The position numbers and the translations under genes are program-made. From Breviolum minutum Mf 1.05b.01 (Eukaryota > Sar > Dinophyceae > Suessiales > Symbiodiniaceae), in NCBI GenBank assembly GCA_000507305.1, contig DF239644.1, positions 36,713 through 100,712 of the forward strand: DNA of 64,000 nucleotides, in the 5' to 3' direction. Under the pieces are notes generated by a model that saw only the letters and a program-made list of their open reading frames with translations, was not told the origin of the DNA and ran no database searches. Below, piece by piece: positions 1 to 12,106 of this stretch (the first letter of the stretch is position 1; every line of letters starts with the position of its first letter).

Positions 1-26
1 CATCTCGGCCAACCAACTAGTTGAGT

Positions 27-152
27 GGTTGGTATGTATTGATTATCCTTCTGTTTACAAGGTTTTATAAGGTTGACTGTATCAAACCTTGAAAATAATA
101 GCGACAAATCATTACATATCAAATGGTGCAGGTTTTCTGAACCATCAACAGT
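27..152. mobile_element. Family G element, degenerate copy
   Basis: The right end reads GAACCATCAACAGT after a TGGTGCAGG segment, which matches the right half of family G (see 14649). The left half is eroded. Confidence 0.4.
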
Positions 153-799
153 CCCAAGTCACTAGAAAGGTTTGTTTTTACGTGGGACGGGGCTGGGATA
201 ATGGGGGGGGGGGCAAACAATTTTTCAGACACATCTAGTATGGGGGTTGTTGGCGGGACTATAGTATACCCTATTTTTGAAACGTAGTATATATATATAC
301 ATATTTAAAAACTAGTAAACCTCTGAAAGAATGTGCAAAAACATATCCCCATTAGAATCCCCATATTATCAGCATGACTCAGTGATCCACATGAATTTGT
401 CACATATTCTTTATTTTATTTTGAAAGGTGACTTGTGAATGACCATAAATCATGCAAAACAAAACATGTCCCCTTCAATCCATTTATTGAAAAAAACACA
501 CCAGCAATATATTTCTTAGTAAATCCTGCACACAAAACAGCGTTCCCTACAATCCATTTCCTGAAAAAAATTGAGAGTGGCATCTTCCAGCCCAACTTCT
601 TTGGGCTTCTCCCAATGATATCAACCTACCACAACTGAGGTCATTTGCCACAACTGAAGCATTTGATGGTCACCAGTGGTGGTATCGTGGAAGTGGACGC
701 TCCAGAGGAACAGAACACATGAAAAACAAACGACATCCAAAAATGACCGCGGAGGAGGTTGTGAAGACAACTAGATCAAATAGCAACCCTTATACAACG

Positions 800-831
<32 letters not shown>
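800..831. repeat. TTG trinucleotide microsatellite
   Basis: About ten perfect TTG units. The minus-strand frame through it reads polyglutamine, but that frame has no other support as a gene. Confidence 0.9.
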
Positions 832-3082
832 CCTCCGAAAGATAACCTGATGTAATTTTTCCAGATACACGGAAGAAACAAACACCATTTGGCACTTCGG
901 GTGAAGTCGAGAGGTCTTGAAGACATGACTTGAGAACTGTGGTGTGCCAACTGTGTGTTTTAAACATCCAGGTTTAGCAGGAGGGATGTAGGATCTTCAA
1001 CATGACTTTGATTTGATTTTGAAAAGTTGGGTGGCTTCACCATGATTTCTAGATGCCCCCAACGTTACGCGCAGCGCGAAGGAACACCGAGACAAAGGGG
1101 ATAAGAAAAAGAAGAAGAGCAACGTCCCTTGGCGAAAATTTGTGTTCTGACAAAGCTTGCCTGAAAAGTTTCTCGTCATGATTTCAAGGGACGGAAAAAG
1201 TGTGGTCACATTCAGTGTTGGAAAGTCTTTTTTTTGGGCCCCAGTATTTTGATTTATACCGACACCCATCTGCTTTGGTATGCTAGCTCTTCTAACTCCT
1301 CCAGAACTCAGAACTCTGATATAGCTTAGTACGGAAAATCCGGATGAACTGCTCGAAGTAGTAAGGTCGAACAGGGGGTGTAGTTATGTTAGATTTATGA
1401 AGATTTATGTATGTCAGTGATCACAACCTCTCCGGTGCTTACCCAACAGGCCATAGACATGATCCAGATTTCAGGTGTTATCAGTATGTAAAAAAAAGGA
1501 TACATGAGAGTTGTGCAAGAGGTCATTGAAAGGGGCTTCTTTGGCTAAAGTTTGTTCCAGGAAACTGCAGATGGCCTGAAGTTTTAAGACCTCGCCCTAA
1601 ATTACATTTAAGAGATCTCCAAAGAAAAGTATGTTACTGTTTTTTTTTGGTGGGCAGTTATGAGTCAACAATTGCTGGAAAGCAAATCTTCGGTTGAAAG
1701 CTGTTTTTGAAGTTATCTGACACAACTCCCAAGAGCTCAAGGGTAGCAAGGGTGGCCAGTGGCAGCAAAGACACACAAAAATGGAAATTTTGCAAAGGGT
1801 GTTTTTTTTTCCGATGGTTTCTACAACTAGTTGCGGATCCCTCCTACTTTGGATCTAACACTTTGCATAGATAATGATCCACAAAAGAGCGTTGAGGAGG
1901 ATGTTCTCTTTGATGTGTGTAAACGCCCACAAATTAGGCTACTTGTAACTTGTAGCTATATCCTTGGTATCTCGTTGTTAGTGGCTGAAATACCGCTGCT
2001 TACAATCAACACAAATCATTCGCTTCCTCCCCAACCAATTTTCGGGATGCCATCCTTCCGTAGGCGGGGCACAAGAAAGATCTATCCGTCAGCTTATTGG
2101 GATGAAGGTCTCATGAGGTTTCAGATGCTTGGCGTAGATGTGGGGTCCGTCCCCCCCGGAGGGCCTAGGGCAAGTTGTTCAAGGTGACCGGATCTCATCA
2201 ATCTGAGTAGGAAGACAGAGAAAAGACGCTCTTAGTGGTTAGAATGTGGTTAGATTTTTGCAAATAACAAAAGGTGGATTCTATCCAATATTTTTTTTGT
2301 GGAATGGGCTGCAAGTTGGGTTCAAACAAAAGCATCGCATGCAGATAGTTTCTTTCTCTCCCGAAATTCTACCGTTTTGTGTGGTTGGTGGTCCACTTTC
2401 TTGGTCTGAAGGCCCTGTTATACTTGGGAATCCAACCGGCTGTAAACGCCCCTACAACTTCATGCATCGAACAACAGGTTGCGGAGACTTTGCAAAGGGT
2501 TGGCATGAATTTCTTGTTGAATCTGGTCATTTGGAAGGATCTTATGCGTGTTAAATTTGTACATATTAATTCAGAAGAACCAAGTAATTCAATCTGACCG
2601 AAATGAATGGCTCTGATTCGGGGTTGGTGAATGTTGTCGACGTGCCCAGATTGTTAACAAAACAGCTCATTATTGTACTTGTACCTGGACATAGGACTGG
2701 AAGACCAGGAAGACTGAAGCGTTTTACTTCTAACAGGGGTTGGGTTGGAAGATGTTGAAAGTGAATCTTAGTCAGTCAGTGTTGCAAAAAGTGAATGAAT
2801 GTGGAAGGTTTGGGTACCCTTGGATCCTTTGGCAAAGTATGCTAATGACCAACTAGTACCAACTAGTAACTAGATATGGTTTGTTTCTATGCGGTTCTAT
2901 TCGGGGCAGTGAAGGGCTATGTATTTGGGAAGTACTCTGTCAAGGGTACTCAGATTTTACCTTCCATGCCTGCCTCTCAATTTTTTTTGATACTGTTGTG
3001 CGTTCCTCATGTAGTAGAAACATTCTTCAACCTAACTCGCTGGAAGGTCCGTTCGAGCTAAAGATGACTAACACTACTAGTA

Positions 3083-3165
3083 CGTGGTGGTTTCAAATAT
3101 TTGTTATTTTCGCCCCGATCCCTGGGGACGGGGAGATGATCCAATTTGAAAAAATATACTCCGGT
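3083..3165. mobile_element. Family H element, truncated
   Basis: It begins GTGGTGGTTTCAAATAT, continues through the CCCCGATCCCTGGGGA core and stops after GATCCAATTTGA. The right terminal repeat is missing. Confidence 0.55.
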
Positions 3166-3310
3166 ACCTACTGATGCTCAGTGTATTTGCATAGGTGGAT
3201 ATAGGTGGTAAGGAGTCCCCAGGATAGAGCTTACTTGCAGGTTTAGGTCAGCATTTGATAGACTACCATCCTGCAACATGGGCCAAGGGGACGATGTGGT
3301 TCAAGAATTT

Positions 3311-3385
3311 TACACCCCCAAAGTTTAAAGGATCTCCTTTTCCAGGGGGCCATTTTCAGGTTCCATGTTGAACTTCATGGTGTAG
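3311..3385. mobile_element. Family A element, diverged
   Basis: It starts TACACCCCCAAAGTTTAA and ends in a degenerate reverse complement reaching GGTGTAG. The length is shorter than most family members. Confidence 0.5.
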
Positions 3386-3763
3386 CCTGAAATATTTTTG
3401 CCCCAACGCGGGCCTCCCAGTTCCCCAGTTCCCTCAGGACACTTGTGTTGCAAGACCCGGCAGCCGATTCTTCTTAGGGGCCATTTGACAGTGGCCCATG
3501 GCATGTGGAAGTCACGAAGAAAAAGCAGTATGGCGCGATTCAAAAAGGGGTGGGGAGAAGTCTACACAATTGGATCACAATTGGTGTATGTGTATATCTT
3601 GAATCTTTGGGCAGTTCTGTTTTGACCTACGTGATGAACAGCACTACTACAAATCGCATATGTTTTATGTATGCATGTTCACCCATGTGGAAATTGACTA
3701 TGGTGGGGTACCGGGGGTCCTTCTATATAAACTTCATTTCTTGCCAGCAAAAAAATCTGACAC

Positions 3764-3880
3764 AGGCGATGGAAGAAGTCCTGCACCAGTTGGTACGTAA
3801 CTGTAACTTATCCCATTATTTACAAGGTTATAAGGTTTGATACATCTCAGGTGATGTAGAATTTCAGCCATCAATAGTAC
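3764..3880. mobile_element. Family G element
   Basis: GATGGAAGAAGTCCTGCACC on the left and CAGCCATCAATAGTA on the right, with the family internal text TTATCCCATTATTTACAAGG between them. Confidence 0.6.
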
Positions 3881-4165
3881 CAAGGTAAACTGAACACATT
3901 TTTTTACAATACAGCAGAGGTTGGGAGAGTACTGCCTCGGCTGAAAAAAACATTCAGGTTTCCATATGGAGAAAAATACCATTTGACCCCAAAAGGTACT
4001 CAATATATTGTCAACATCCCCTTTGAGAGAAGATTGCTCTGTCCAGTCTTCATATGAATGGCTCCACAGTTGTTGAAGTCCAAAATGTGATTCGTTGACC
4101 TGAGAAGTAGCCGTTTCTGGTCCAAACTCTTTTCGTCACTACCACATCGCCACTACGCGTAGACA

Positions 4166-7100
4166 ATGCCTGAGATCACCAAGGCTGTTTCGTGGCTTGG
4201 CCCGCAAAGTGCGATGTAGGAATGTAGGAGGCGTTGGGGATTGGTTCCCCAACGAGTTGGTGGCAATATTAGTTCTGACAACAAAAGATTGATGTGGCAA
4301 AGAAAGAATCCGAGTTTACAGTATTGAATCTATATAACATATATTTATATATATGTACAGTACATATATATGTATTTTCTTCATTTCAACTGGTTCGCCA
4401 GGTTCTTCCATCAGCCCATATGTTTGGGGCCTGCCAAAGGTTTTAGTAGATCGCAATAGCCCGTTGCCACTGAAAACTGGTGCAAGCCAGGATTTTGGTC
4501 CAAATGGAGCAATGAACTGGAGGGCATGAAATAATTTCCCAATGAAAATTAGAAGCTTCATTTGGAAGTGAACCTAGATGGTAGTTTAGAAGTCATTTTC
4601 TCCCCACAAATGGGGAAGATTCCCTTTTTGACTATTTTTTTCACATGGGTTGGTTCAACCACCAACTAGAGAATCGCCAAAAATGAGGGCCAGGGATTTC
4701 TCAGATGCATCAGCCCCCCCCGAAGTTGACCCTGTTGGTTGTTGAAGTTGGCCTTGCCATTATGATTGATAGGTTTTGGGATTCCCAACACCTTCGAGTT
4801 GGAAAATCTCAATCTTTTCTTCACCATCTTTTGTGCACTTAAAAAAATCCGGGAGGGCAAATCTGTCACATAAAACGAAGATCTTTCTTGATCTCAGATC
4901 AACCAAATTGCTGGTTTAACCTTTTCGGATTTTTTGCGGGTCCTTTCAATCGGAACATCGGGTCTGCAAATTGGATGTAACTTTCCACGCGCCCATAAAA
5001 CCGCCGGAGGTTTGATAACATCGCGCGTGAATGGCGCTGCAAGTGGTCTGCTGACAATGACAAGGTGGACAGACAAAACCAATGGATCCTGTGAATCCTC
5101 TGGGGTGTTGGGATCACGTGATCTCAGTTTGATCACTTGAGTTTGTGCTCAAAACCCTGGTGGTTTAATTTTTCAAAATGTTTGTGATTTGGTGGTGGTT
5201 TCAAACATTTTTTCTTTTCACCCCGATCCTTGGGGAAATGATTCCCAATTTGACGAGCATATTTTTCAGATGGGTTGGTTCAACCACCAACTAGTTGGTG
5301 ATTTGGTTGATATAGGGGGTTATACTGCTGAGCTATTGACGTAGATCAGGATTACAAGAGGCCACTGTAGGAAACCCTATCAACCAACCATTAAAAATGG
5401 ACCAGAATAGGGGTTTGGAGCACTGCTCACTATGTTTGCCCACTTTTTTTAGAGATCAATTTTTCAACGTCATTCATAGAGTAGCGCGGGTTGCAAACCA
5501 TTGCTAACAGACAGTTCCCATGCTGATGGATCATTGCAAGAAGGGTTCCGGGGGTTTTGAAGTGCTCGAGAAACCTGAATTTCACATCGGATTTACATAT
5601 TTCAAATCTGAGTAAAGTGATTCACTTGGTGTTTTCCTGCCACAACAAAAATAGGTTGTTCAGTGAAGAGCCCTGTTTTTTTTCATGATCTTTTATCAGA
5701 CTTAATCTGATACTGTTGATATCTAAATCATCATATGAACTGTGACTCTTTACATCTCAGATCCAAGTTTGCAAGGATTCCAGGAAATCAACAGAGGATA
5801 CTCAGATCAGATACCCTCAAACTGATAAAGCATGCAGTACTCAAAAAGAGAAGATACATTTGAAAAGACAACTTCCCCCTTCTTGGAATTTTCATGTTTG
5901 TGGATGGGTATACCTTGAGGCAAAAAACCTGCAGTTCTTGGCATTTCAACATTTCAATTTTAATGGCCCAGCATCTTTAGTAGACGAGGACACCCAGGCC
6001 CAGCCACCATCTTCAATGAGGCCTCATTGGATGCAGCGCAAACACTTTTGGCCGGGATGTTGGGTGAAGTGAAGGCTGTGTGGAGCCTTAGTCGTTTCTC
6101 AAATATATATCGAAAAATTTGTAAGGGACAAACCGGCTCAGCCAGCATCCTTAATGGTGGTTGATGGCTATCTTATTGGAAATCCTGAATGGGACATATA
6201 TTGAATTTTTCACGACCAATATGAAGAACTCTTGGCTTCTTTTCTTCAGGGAGAGGTGGCTTCTTTTCGGGGAACACCGTGGATGTAAACCGTGGTGGTT
6301 TTCTTTGATTTTTGTTTCAGGATTGGGAAGCCAAAATTTGAATTGACATCTAGGGTGCTGGCTTGAATTTCATTTACAATTTACATGATACGGACTGATT
6401 TAACATCATTCCATTGGTGAAAACTTAGTTGTATTACAACAGGAGGGGCATTTTTACGATTGGGCATTTAGGTCAAACACCTTACTTGTTCATATAAACT
6501 TTTTGGCAATACTCGCCTTTTGGATGGTTTTCAGAAAAACAAATTTGTACATTATTTTCCGATTTGGACACGTCGATACACCCCACTCAGCACGAGAAAA
6601 TCTTTTGCCAACATTCTGAACTGAAGCATTGTGTAGCTAAGTGCAAGATCTGTGTCAATGCAGCAAGTCTTCGGAGTCCCTCAAAACGCTGGCTAATTGA
6701 AAATAAGGACCTTTTCAATGGTGTAGGAAACCAAATGAGCTTCAAAAACTCTTCTGACATTGCATTGTGGATTATATTGGTTTATAGGGTTTTCCTCACG
6801 TCCTATTAATTTCCATGGGTACCTTTTGGAACTTACATATCCCATGACGGATCCATGGGACGAACGGTATATTTACCTAAATGAAAAGCATAAATTATAC
6901 ACCATACACTGATCCTATTGGGTATCAGTTATTAGAATACCATTTGGGTGTTTCGAACAATTTAGGGGTACCCGAAAATGGATGATTTGTAATGGAAAAC
7001 CCTTTTAAAATGGATGATTGGGGGGGTACCCTATTTTTGGAAACACCAATTTTTATTTATGCACCCTAAAGAATCACCCGGTTCGTCAATGCTTTAAAGC

Positions 7101-8433
7101 TCTAAGGTGCCTGGAGTCAAGAGCGTTCAGCGTGTGGTTTGTGGCGGATGTTTGGACTTCAAGGTGTGATCACATGATGTCCATTCGTTTAAGGGTGATG
7201 TGCAAGGATGTCATCAAAAATAAGGGGAACCTGCCAAAGGGTGCAGGAATTTTGGAGTTGAAATGAAAGTTTATTCATTTGATATGATTGGAAACAAACA
7301 AGCAGTCCTACAGGATGCATCTGAATGATTTTCTTTTTGACTCGGATTGATAATCTTTACCCAGATGGATACTGCTGGATTCTGGATCATTCTCTGAGGC
7401 ATTTTGCTTCACTGGATAATTATCATCCAGTTCTATGTGCGTAGTGTCATAATATGAAAATGAGTGATAGTATGTTGGGAATGGTTAGCATCAAATGAGA
7501 TTTTACAACGGTGATCGTTGTCTTGACGGTTTTGGCACTGAATTGTGCTGAAACTTTGAGTTTGTTGTGTTCATTCACCTGTGGATACTCAGGGCACACG
7601 AAAGAGATGTTTCGTTTTGGGGAAAGTTCTTCGGTTTGTTCACCTGAAGAGGTAGTGGTCAAGCTGGGGGCGGACAAGTTTCCTGATTGGGAGAAGACTG
7701 GCTTTGCGCCAGAGGTTGTGGGGTGGGTGCATACATTCCCATGACGGATCCATGGGACGATTTGTATATTTACCTACATTTGGCTTAAATTTTATGGTAA
7801 ATTGTAGGTAAATATACCAGTCCCATGGATCCTATGGGATTGTACTGAAACTGTCAATGGTTTCTGTCGGCAAGGCATTTTGGAAGAAGGGATTGCAACA
7901 CAAGGGTTTTTACCACCATTCGGGGGCCTTTTCATCAAAGGGGTGATGTTCTGGTTGTTCAAACTTTTTCAGGTGTAGTGAGATGCTGTTTGGCGCTTTC
8001 TGGGTTCAACTTAATATTGAGATCCAAGAGACGAAAGATTATCGAGGGAGGAGCTCTAGTTTGAAAAGACTTTGGTTGAAGTTTGTCAAGAAATGAGCAC
8101 CAACATGGTGTTTTGTTTTAAACATTTTTCTTGTCCAATTTTGAAGTGGCATCAACAAATTTCATTGGTTTCTTTCAATGAAATGGTTCATCACCCATTT
8201 ACTAATGGGATATATAGTCATTTTTTTGGGATCTGTGATGACCAGGTTCCTTAGGATCATCCACCATGAACCACCTAAAAAACACCCACACCTCAAAAAC
8301 TGGCCGCCAGGGCGCATTCCTGGAGAAATTGAAAGCCATTGAAGGGATTTCCGTGGTTGAAACCCAGACCTATACCTTGGAGGAGGCACCAACAAAAAAG
8401 AGCGAAATTTTTCGTGAAAAAAATCGTGGGTGA
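4166..8433 (+). CDS. Small CGGC-motif protein, copy 1 of a tandem pair (six exons)
   Basis: Exons: 4166-4194, 5010-5064, 6021-6077, 7107-7163, 7652-7714 and 8311-8433; the joined frame is 127 aa. Key stretches are MPEITK at the start, FDNIAREWRCKWSA (exon 2), QRVVCGGCLDFK (exon 4), FAPE (end of exon 5) and VETQTYTLEE (exon 6). Every exon has an equal-length counterpart in copy 2, except the last. Exon 1 ends in a split codon completed by the first base of exon 2, which requires a GC donor (GCTTGG) in both copies; the other four donors are GT. The strand and helix pattern resembles a small ferredoxin-like (beta-alpha-beta-beta-alpha-beta) domain, which is inference only. CGGC could bind metal or be redox-active. 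Function is not recognised. The two copies stop resembling each other right after TYTLEE, where a GC donor could begin another intron, so the 3' end and stop codon are uncertain. Introns carry family H, F and E elements. Confidence 0.85.
4320..4377. repeat. TA-rich microsatellite in intron 1 of copy 1
   Basis: Two TATATATA blocks joined by GTACAGTACA, together a small palindrome. Confidence 0.7.
4640..4674. mobile_element. Family H right-end fragment
   Basis: Reads CACATGGGTTGGTTCAACC followed by ACCAACTAG, the right terminal repeat of family H. It lies in intron 1 of copy 1. Confidence 0.5.
5190..5298. mobile_element. Family H element (reference copy)
   Basis: About 109 bp. The left end GGTGGTGGTTTCAAAC and the right end GGTTCAACCACCAACTAG form imperfect terminal inverted repeats. 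Internally there is a small palindrome CCCCGATCCTTGGGG and the segment CATATTTTTCAGATGGG, whose TTTTTCAG looks like a 3' splice site; the left end (AGGTGG in most copies) looks like a donor. It has no coding capacity. It lies in intron 2 of copy 1, and intron 2 of copy 2 also holds a family H element. Confidence 0.75.
6837..6923. mobile_element. Family F element, degenerate
   Basis: The left half is a good match (CCCATGACGGATCCATGGGA, then GTATATTTACCTAAATG). The right half is eroded but ends GATCCTATTGGG. It lies in intron 3 of copy 1 and is followed after about 20 bp by a family E copy. Confidence 0.6.
6945..7048. mobile_element. Family E element
   Basis: GGGTGTTTCGAACAAT on the left and TTTTTGGAAACACC on the right, with internal AAAATGGATGATT motifs on both sides of the centre. 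It lies in intron 3 of copy 1 and ends about 60 bp before exon 4. Confidence 0.75.
7737..7841. mobile_element. Family F element (reference copy)
   Basis: About 105 bp. The left arm CCCATGACGGATCCATGGGA, then TATATTTACCTACATT; the right arm is the reverse complement, GTAGGTAAATATACCA then CCCATGGATCCTATGGGA. The whole element can fold into one long hairpin. It has no ORF. It lies in intron 5 of copy 1, starting about 20 bp after the donor. Confidence 0.85.
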
Positions 8434-8492
8434 TTTTCTTGATAAAAAATCATGGGAAGCTAAGGCCTTTTTTTGAGGGACTTTCAACCATT

Positions 8493-8572
8493 GGTTTCCC
8501 TTAATAAGGCCTTGTTAGGGCCTTATTTCTTGGGGGGGGGTTGTGGACATTGGGGGGGGGTCCCCTTAGATT
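8493..8572. mobile_element. Family J element
   Basis: CCTTATTTCTTGGGGGGG with the tail GACATTGGGGGGGGTCCCC resembles the copy at 51923-52034. It lies about 60 bp after the modelled stop of copy 1. Confidence 0.45.
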
Positions 8573-8589
8573 CCCATGAATATACCATC

Positions 8590-8695
8590 CGATAAACTCA
8601 CATAGCTGCCTGGAAAATGGACCCTGAATGAAGATGTATTTCTTATTGAACATAGGGATATTCCAGCCAGCTATGTTAGTTTACCAGAAGGTAAA
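8590..8695. mobile_element. Family B element
   Basis: CATAGCTGCCTGGAAAATGG on the left pairs with ATTCCAGCCAGCTATGTTAG on the right. About 100 bp, non-coding; a second copy lies at 17194-17292. Confidence 0.7.
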
Positions 8696-9246
8696 TGCGA
8701 ATGTGCGTTTTGGTTGGTTTTTTTTGGGGAGTTTGTTGTTTGTTTCCCAAACGTTTCTTTATCTATTGGTTTAGCCGTTTTTAACCAAAGGTTTCGAACT
8801 AAATATGTGATGAAAATGCCTGGACTTTGGTCCATTTGGAGCGTTTCTTTTTGATGATTTGCTCAAACTTGTAGTGGTGACATCCGTAGGCAGGGCCACG
8901 GTAAGAGGGATTTCAAAAACTTCACCAGGGATACCCCCAGCAAACGAGTCCATATCCAAACAGTGCCGGCTGGTAGGGGAATATGGACTCGTTCCCAGGA
9001 GGGTATGACAATAGATTTTTTGTTGGTCAATTATTAATAATATGATCATACATTACATGATTATAACTCGTGATTACCCATCAAATCATTGGAAATAAGA
9101 TGAATCAGTTCAACACCAACTTATAAGGTTTCAAAACAAGCACTGGTGAGTCAGGTTGTTTCAGTTTTAGCTGTTCACCACCGTTTTCCCTCAAGAAAGA
9201 CCTCTCACATTTTTTTACGTTCAGCGATGAATGGAGCCAGGAATGA

Positions 9247-9421
9247 TACTGTTGATGGAAGAATTCCTGTACCAGTTGATAGGTAGTTTATCCCATTATT
9301 CCTGTACCAGTTGAGTCATTATGGATTCCGGCTAACCAGTTGAGGTTGGTAGTTTGTCCCATTATTTACAAGGTTTTTTACTTCCCAGGCGGCCAGCCGG
9401 ATTTCTGAACCATCAACAGTA
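9247..9421. mobile_element. Family G element with internal duplication
   Basis: The ends are ACTGTTGATGGAAGAATTCC and GATTTCTGAACCATCAACAG. The internal segment CCTGTACCAGTTGA plus TTATCCCATTATT occurs twice, making this copy longer than the usual 95-140 bp. Confidence 0.7.
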
Positions 9422-9635
9422 TCTCAGTATTTCATCGAATATGTTTATATTTGCCAGATTCAATGGGGGGAAATAGCCTACAAAGTCGGTAGTTGTTTCA
9501 CACCCTCACGAAGCTGCTTAGTGTATATAGTGTATAGGATCCTAAAATGATTCACAATGGGGAATTGGCTCAGCAAATTTGATTCATTCACTTTACCTTG
9601 AGGAATCTATATATCAGATTGTCAAATTTTTGGGG

Positions 9636-9744
9636 TACACCTCTGAAGATTAACATAGAACCAGAATCATGGAGGTTTGGTTCAGATCATTTTCTGTAGA
9701 GATGAGTGATTTGTAGGTTCCAGCCGTTCATCTTCCAGGGTGTA
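9636..9744. mobile_element. Family A element, subtype with GGTTCCAGCCGTTC
   Basis: Starts TACACCTCTGAAGATTAACA and ends TTCATCTTCCAGGGTGTA. It is nearly the same as the copy at 16825-16934 and related to 25352-25457, so this is a distinct subfamily. Confidence 0.75.
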
Positions 9745-9911
9745 TGTCTCCGCAAAAATCACTGAATCTCAACATCCGTTGCCGTGACAATGTTTCCATC
9801 CGAGCAGCTCGAACAGGTTTAGAAGTTTATATTAGACGAGGAGAGAGGGGGGGGGGTGGGGGAGAAAAACCGCTAAAAAGTAGGAAGAATGCTTGAGCAA
9901 TGAACAAAAAC

Positions 9912-10010
9912 TTGGTTGTTTAGGGGATATAGGGGATGATAAACTACCCAGCTATATAGGGATTATAATCAGCCATTATTAGGATCCCTATTAAATAACC
10001 AGTATAATGG
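9912..10010. mobile_element. Family I element
   Basis: TTGGTTGTTTAGGGGATATA on the left and AGGATCCCTATTAAATAACC on the right. Other copies lie near 43383 and 45131 (the latter inverted). Confidence 0.6.
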
Positions 10011-10214
10011 AAAGTTAGTTGTTTTTTCCGTGGCTCACTTGCAATTGTTTGGAAGGGTGGTTGGCACTATCTCACCATTTACTTTTCGAAAATTGCACCA
10101 TTTCCTGTTCGAAATAATTTGACAGACGTTTGGCTGTACAATGAACTCTTGATGGAGCTGGAGATTGAACAGTGTGAATGCAAACTGTGAAAACCACCAT
10201 GTTTATAATATATA

Positions 10215-10312
10215 CTAGGTGGTGGTTTCATATTTTTGTTCATGTTTATCCTACTTGGGGAAATGATCCAATTTCACAAATGTTTATCAGATAGGTTGAA
10301 CCCACTGGTGTA
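10215..10312. mobile_element. Family H element, degenerate
   Basis: AGGTGGTGGTTTCATATTTT, a weakened core, then TTTATCAGATAGGTTGAACC and CACTGGTGTAG. Confidence 0.55.
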
Positions 10313-10878
10313 GTATCAATCATGTTCTGCCAAAGTGGTTTGATAAGATCTAGAGTACGGCACGCAGTTAAAACGTCTATTTAACATCGATGTCGATACA
10401 GGGTACAGGGTCTCCTTTCTTTGTAGTGTTTGGGCATTGACAAACTAACTAATCTAACTAAAACATGCATGGACATGTGTTGTAGGGCTATAGGGTCGTA
10501 GCTTGAGGGTTTGCTAGAAAGAACTCGCGGGTTGCTGGGACGCAGACACCTGCGGAAGGACCTGCCATTTCGTCTTTTGCGGTGGTCCTGCCCTAGTGAT
10601 AGCCAACAGAGGACAGAGGACCCACAGAGGACCCACAGCGGCTATGAACCCACAGGTTAGAAAAAGTGACCGGGTAGTCCAAGTTTTACTGGTATAAACA
10701 ATTTATATCGGGGCCAAGAGGCAATCAATAGGCCTCCCCAGTTTCCTACTTTACTGGTTGGAGGAAACTGCTGTATATGGTGAGCTTTTTGATGATTCCG
10801 ACCTCCTTCATGGATTGATTTTGAATCATATCAGACAGCTGAGTTTCATTCACCTGTTCTCCAAATAAACTAGATGTA

Positions 10879-11097
10879 ATGTTATACAGTAGTACAATAC
10901 GTACAGTAACTATAATAATGATACACTAGTCACTATGATCCAGTACAATAACGATACAACATACTGTAATAATGATTGAGTATAAGAATGATGCAATATA
11001 ATAATGATCCAGTATAATGATGATGCAATATAAGCAATGATCCAATATCGTAATGATATAATATAACAATGATACAATATGATACAATACAAGATAG
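10879..11097. repeat. Degenerate AT-rich tandem repeat (ATAATGATCCA-like units)
   Basis: Around fifteen irregular units of 11-17 bp built on ATAATGAT(C/A)CA followed by ATATA or GTATA. They are much diverged from one another. No coding signal. Confidence 0.7.
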
Positions 11098-11255
11098 TCC
11101 ATTTCCTATTGTCGGACCTTGATTCTAAATTTCAGCCAGTACCATGCACTCAGATTGTTTCTCTAAAAAAATCATGGAGGCAACATGAGGCAACCAGATC
11201 AATGCATTCAACACAATCATGCTTGTGTGAAAAAAGAGGGTAGGTAATGCGATCT

Positions 11256-11358
11256 TACCCACCCGAAGTTTAACATAGCCCATGAAAATACATGGTCCCA
11301 CAAGGGAGGTAGTCTTCCAACAATCATTTTTTAGAGGCTATTAAATTTCGGGGGAGTA
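11256..11358. mobile_element. Family A element
   Basis: TACCCACCCGAAGTTTAACA then TAGCCCATGAAAA on the left; the reverse complement with AAATTTCGGGGGAGTA on the right, preceded by CTTCCAACAATCATTTTTTA. Confidence 0.75.
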
Positions 11359-11747
11359 TCTATCCAAACATTGTTGGAAGTAGACAAGTCATTAGCTTCA
11401 CGCGAAATGGAAGACAGACATCTCTTTGAAGCTGATAAGTTTGGACATTCAAATCTAGGAAAAACTGTATCGATGTACATACTTATTTATAGACATATAT
11501 ATATATATATTTATGTCTGTATATATATATATATTTATTTTTCAAAATTCATTTTAGCCCCTCTACTAGTAGGTTATACACATGTTTTCCTTTTTTCGTG
11601 AACCATAGTGATGTCGATGCCAAGGTACTTTAGTGACCTATTCTGCCTATTCACGAAGATATCATTAGCTAAGCAATCTGTTTGCCCTCAAACAAAGGTA
11701 TTGTTTGTTCTTGCGTTCAATGTTCCGATGTCGTTTTTTGTATAAAA

Positions 11748-11839
11748 TACTGTTGATGGATGAAATCCGGCTAACCAGTTGATAGGTTTTTGCACCATCC
11801 AAACGGTGGTTGTCTGGGATTTCTGAACCATCAACAGTA
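11748..11839. mobile_element. Family G element
   Basis: ACTGTTGATGGATGAAATCC at the left end and GATTTCTGAACCATCAACAG at the right end, 92 bp. Confidence 0.75.
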
Positions 11840-12027
11840 GTAAGGCACTTCAAGGTACCTGTGGGGCTGGTCCAAGCTTGAGCTTGAGCATCGTTATGGT
11901 TGGTTGCACCTGCTTTTTTGAGGAAGTGGAGTTTCTGGAAGGTTGTGTCATCCTTCAGGAGTGTCAATGAGTGGTGACACAAACATTGGATTTTGGTAAG
12001 AGTCATTAAATCATCCCAAAATGCTAG

Positions 12028-12106
12028 TCTAGGTGCTGGTTTCAAATGTTTTTTATTTTCACCCCGACCCCTGGGGAAATGGGTTGGTTGAAACCACCAC
12101 CTAATA
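12028..12106. mobile_element. Family H element, internally deleted
   Basis: AGGTGCTGGTTTCAAATGTT, the CCCCGACCCCTGGGGAAATG core, then a direct jump to GGGTTGGTTGAAACCACC. The TTTTTCAG segment is missing. Confidence 0.6.

Larger units (their letters stand above)
1..4165. other. Gene-poor stretch upstream of the tandem gene pair
   Basis: No gene can be supported here. The stretch holds a degenerate family G copy at the left edge, a G run near 203-213, short TA runs near 286, a TTG repeat near 800, and degenerate A, H and G elements between 3.0 and 3.9 kb. One open frame at 1831-2187 (118 codons) has a GC-richer 3' part (about 2093-2187) that could hide an exon, but no splice sites or homology support it. 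Other frames here are AT-rich and look like chance. Confidence 0.5.

Noticed and set aside
776-967. Minus-strand ORF with a polyglutamine run
   Set aside because: The glutamines come from the TTG microsatellite. The rest shows no protein-like features.
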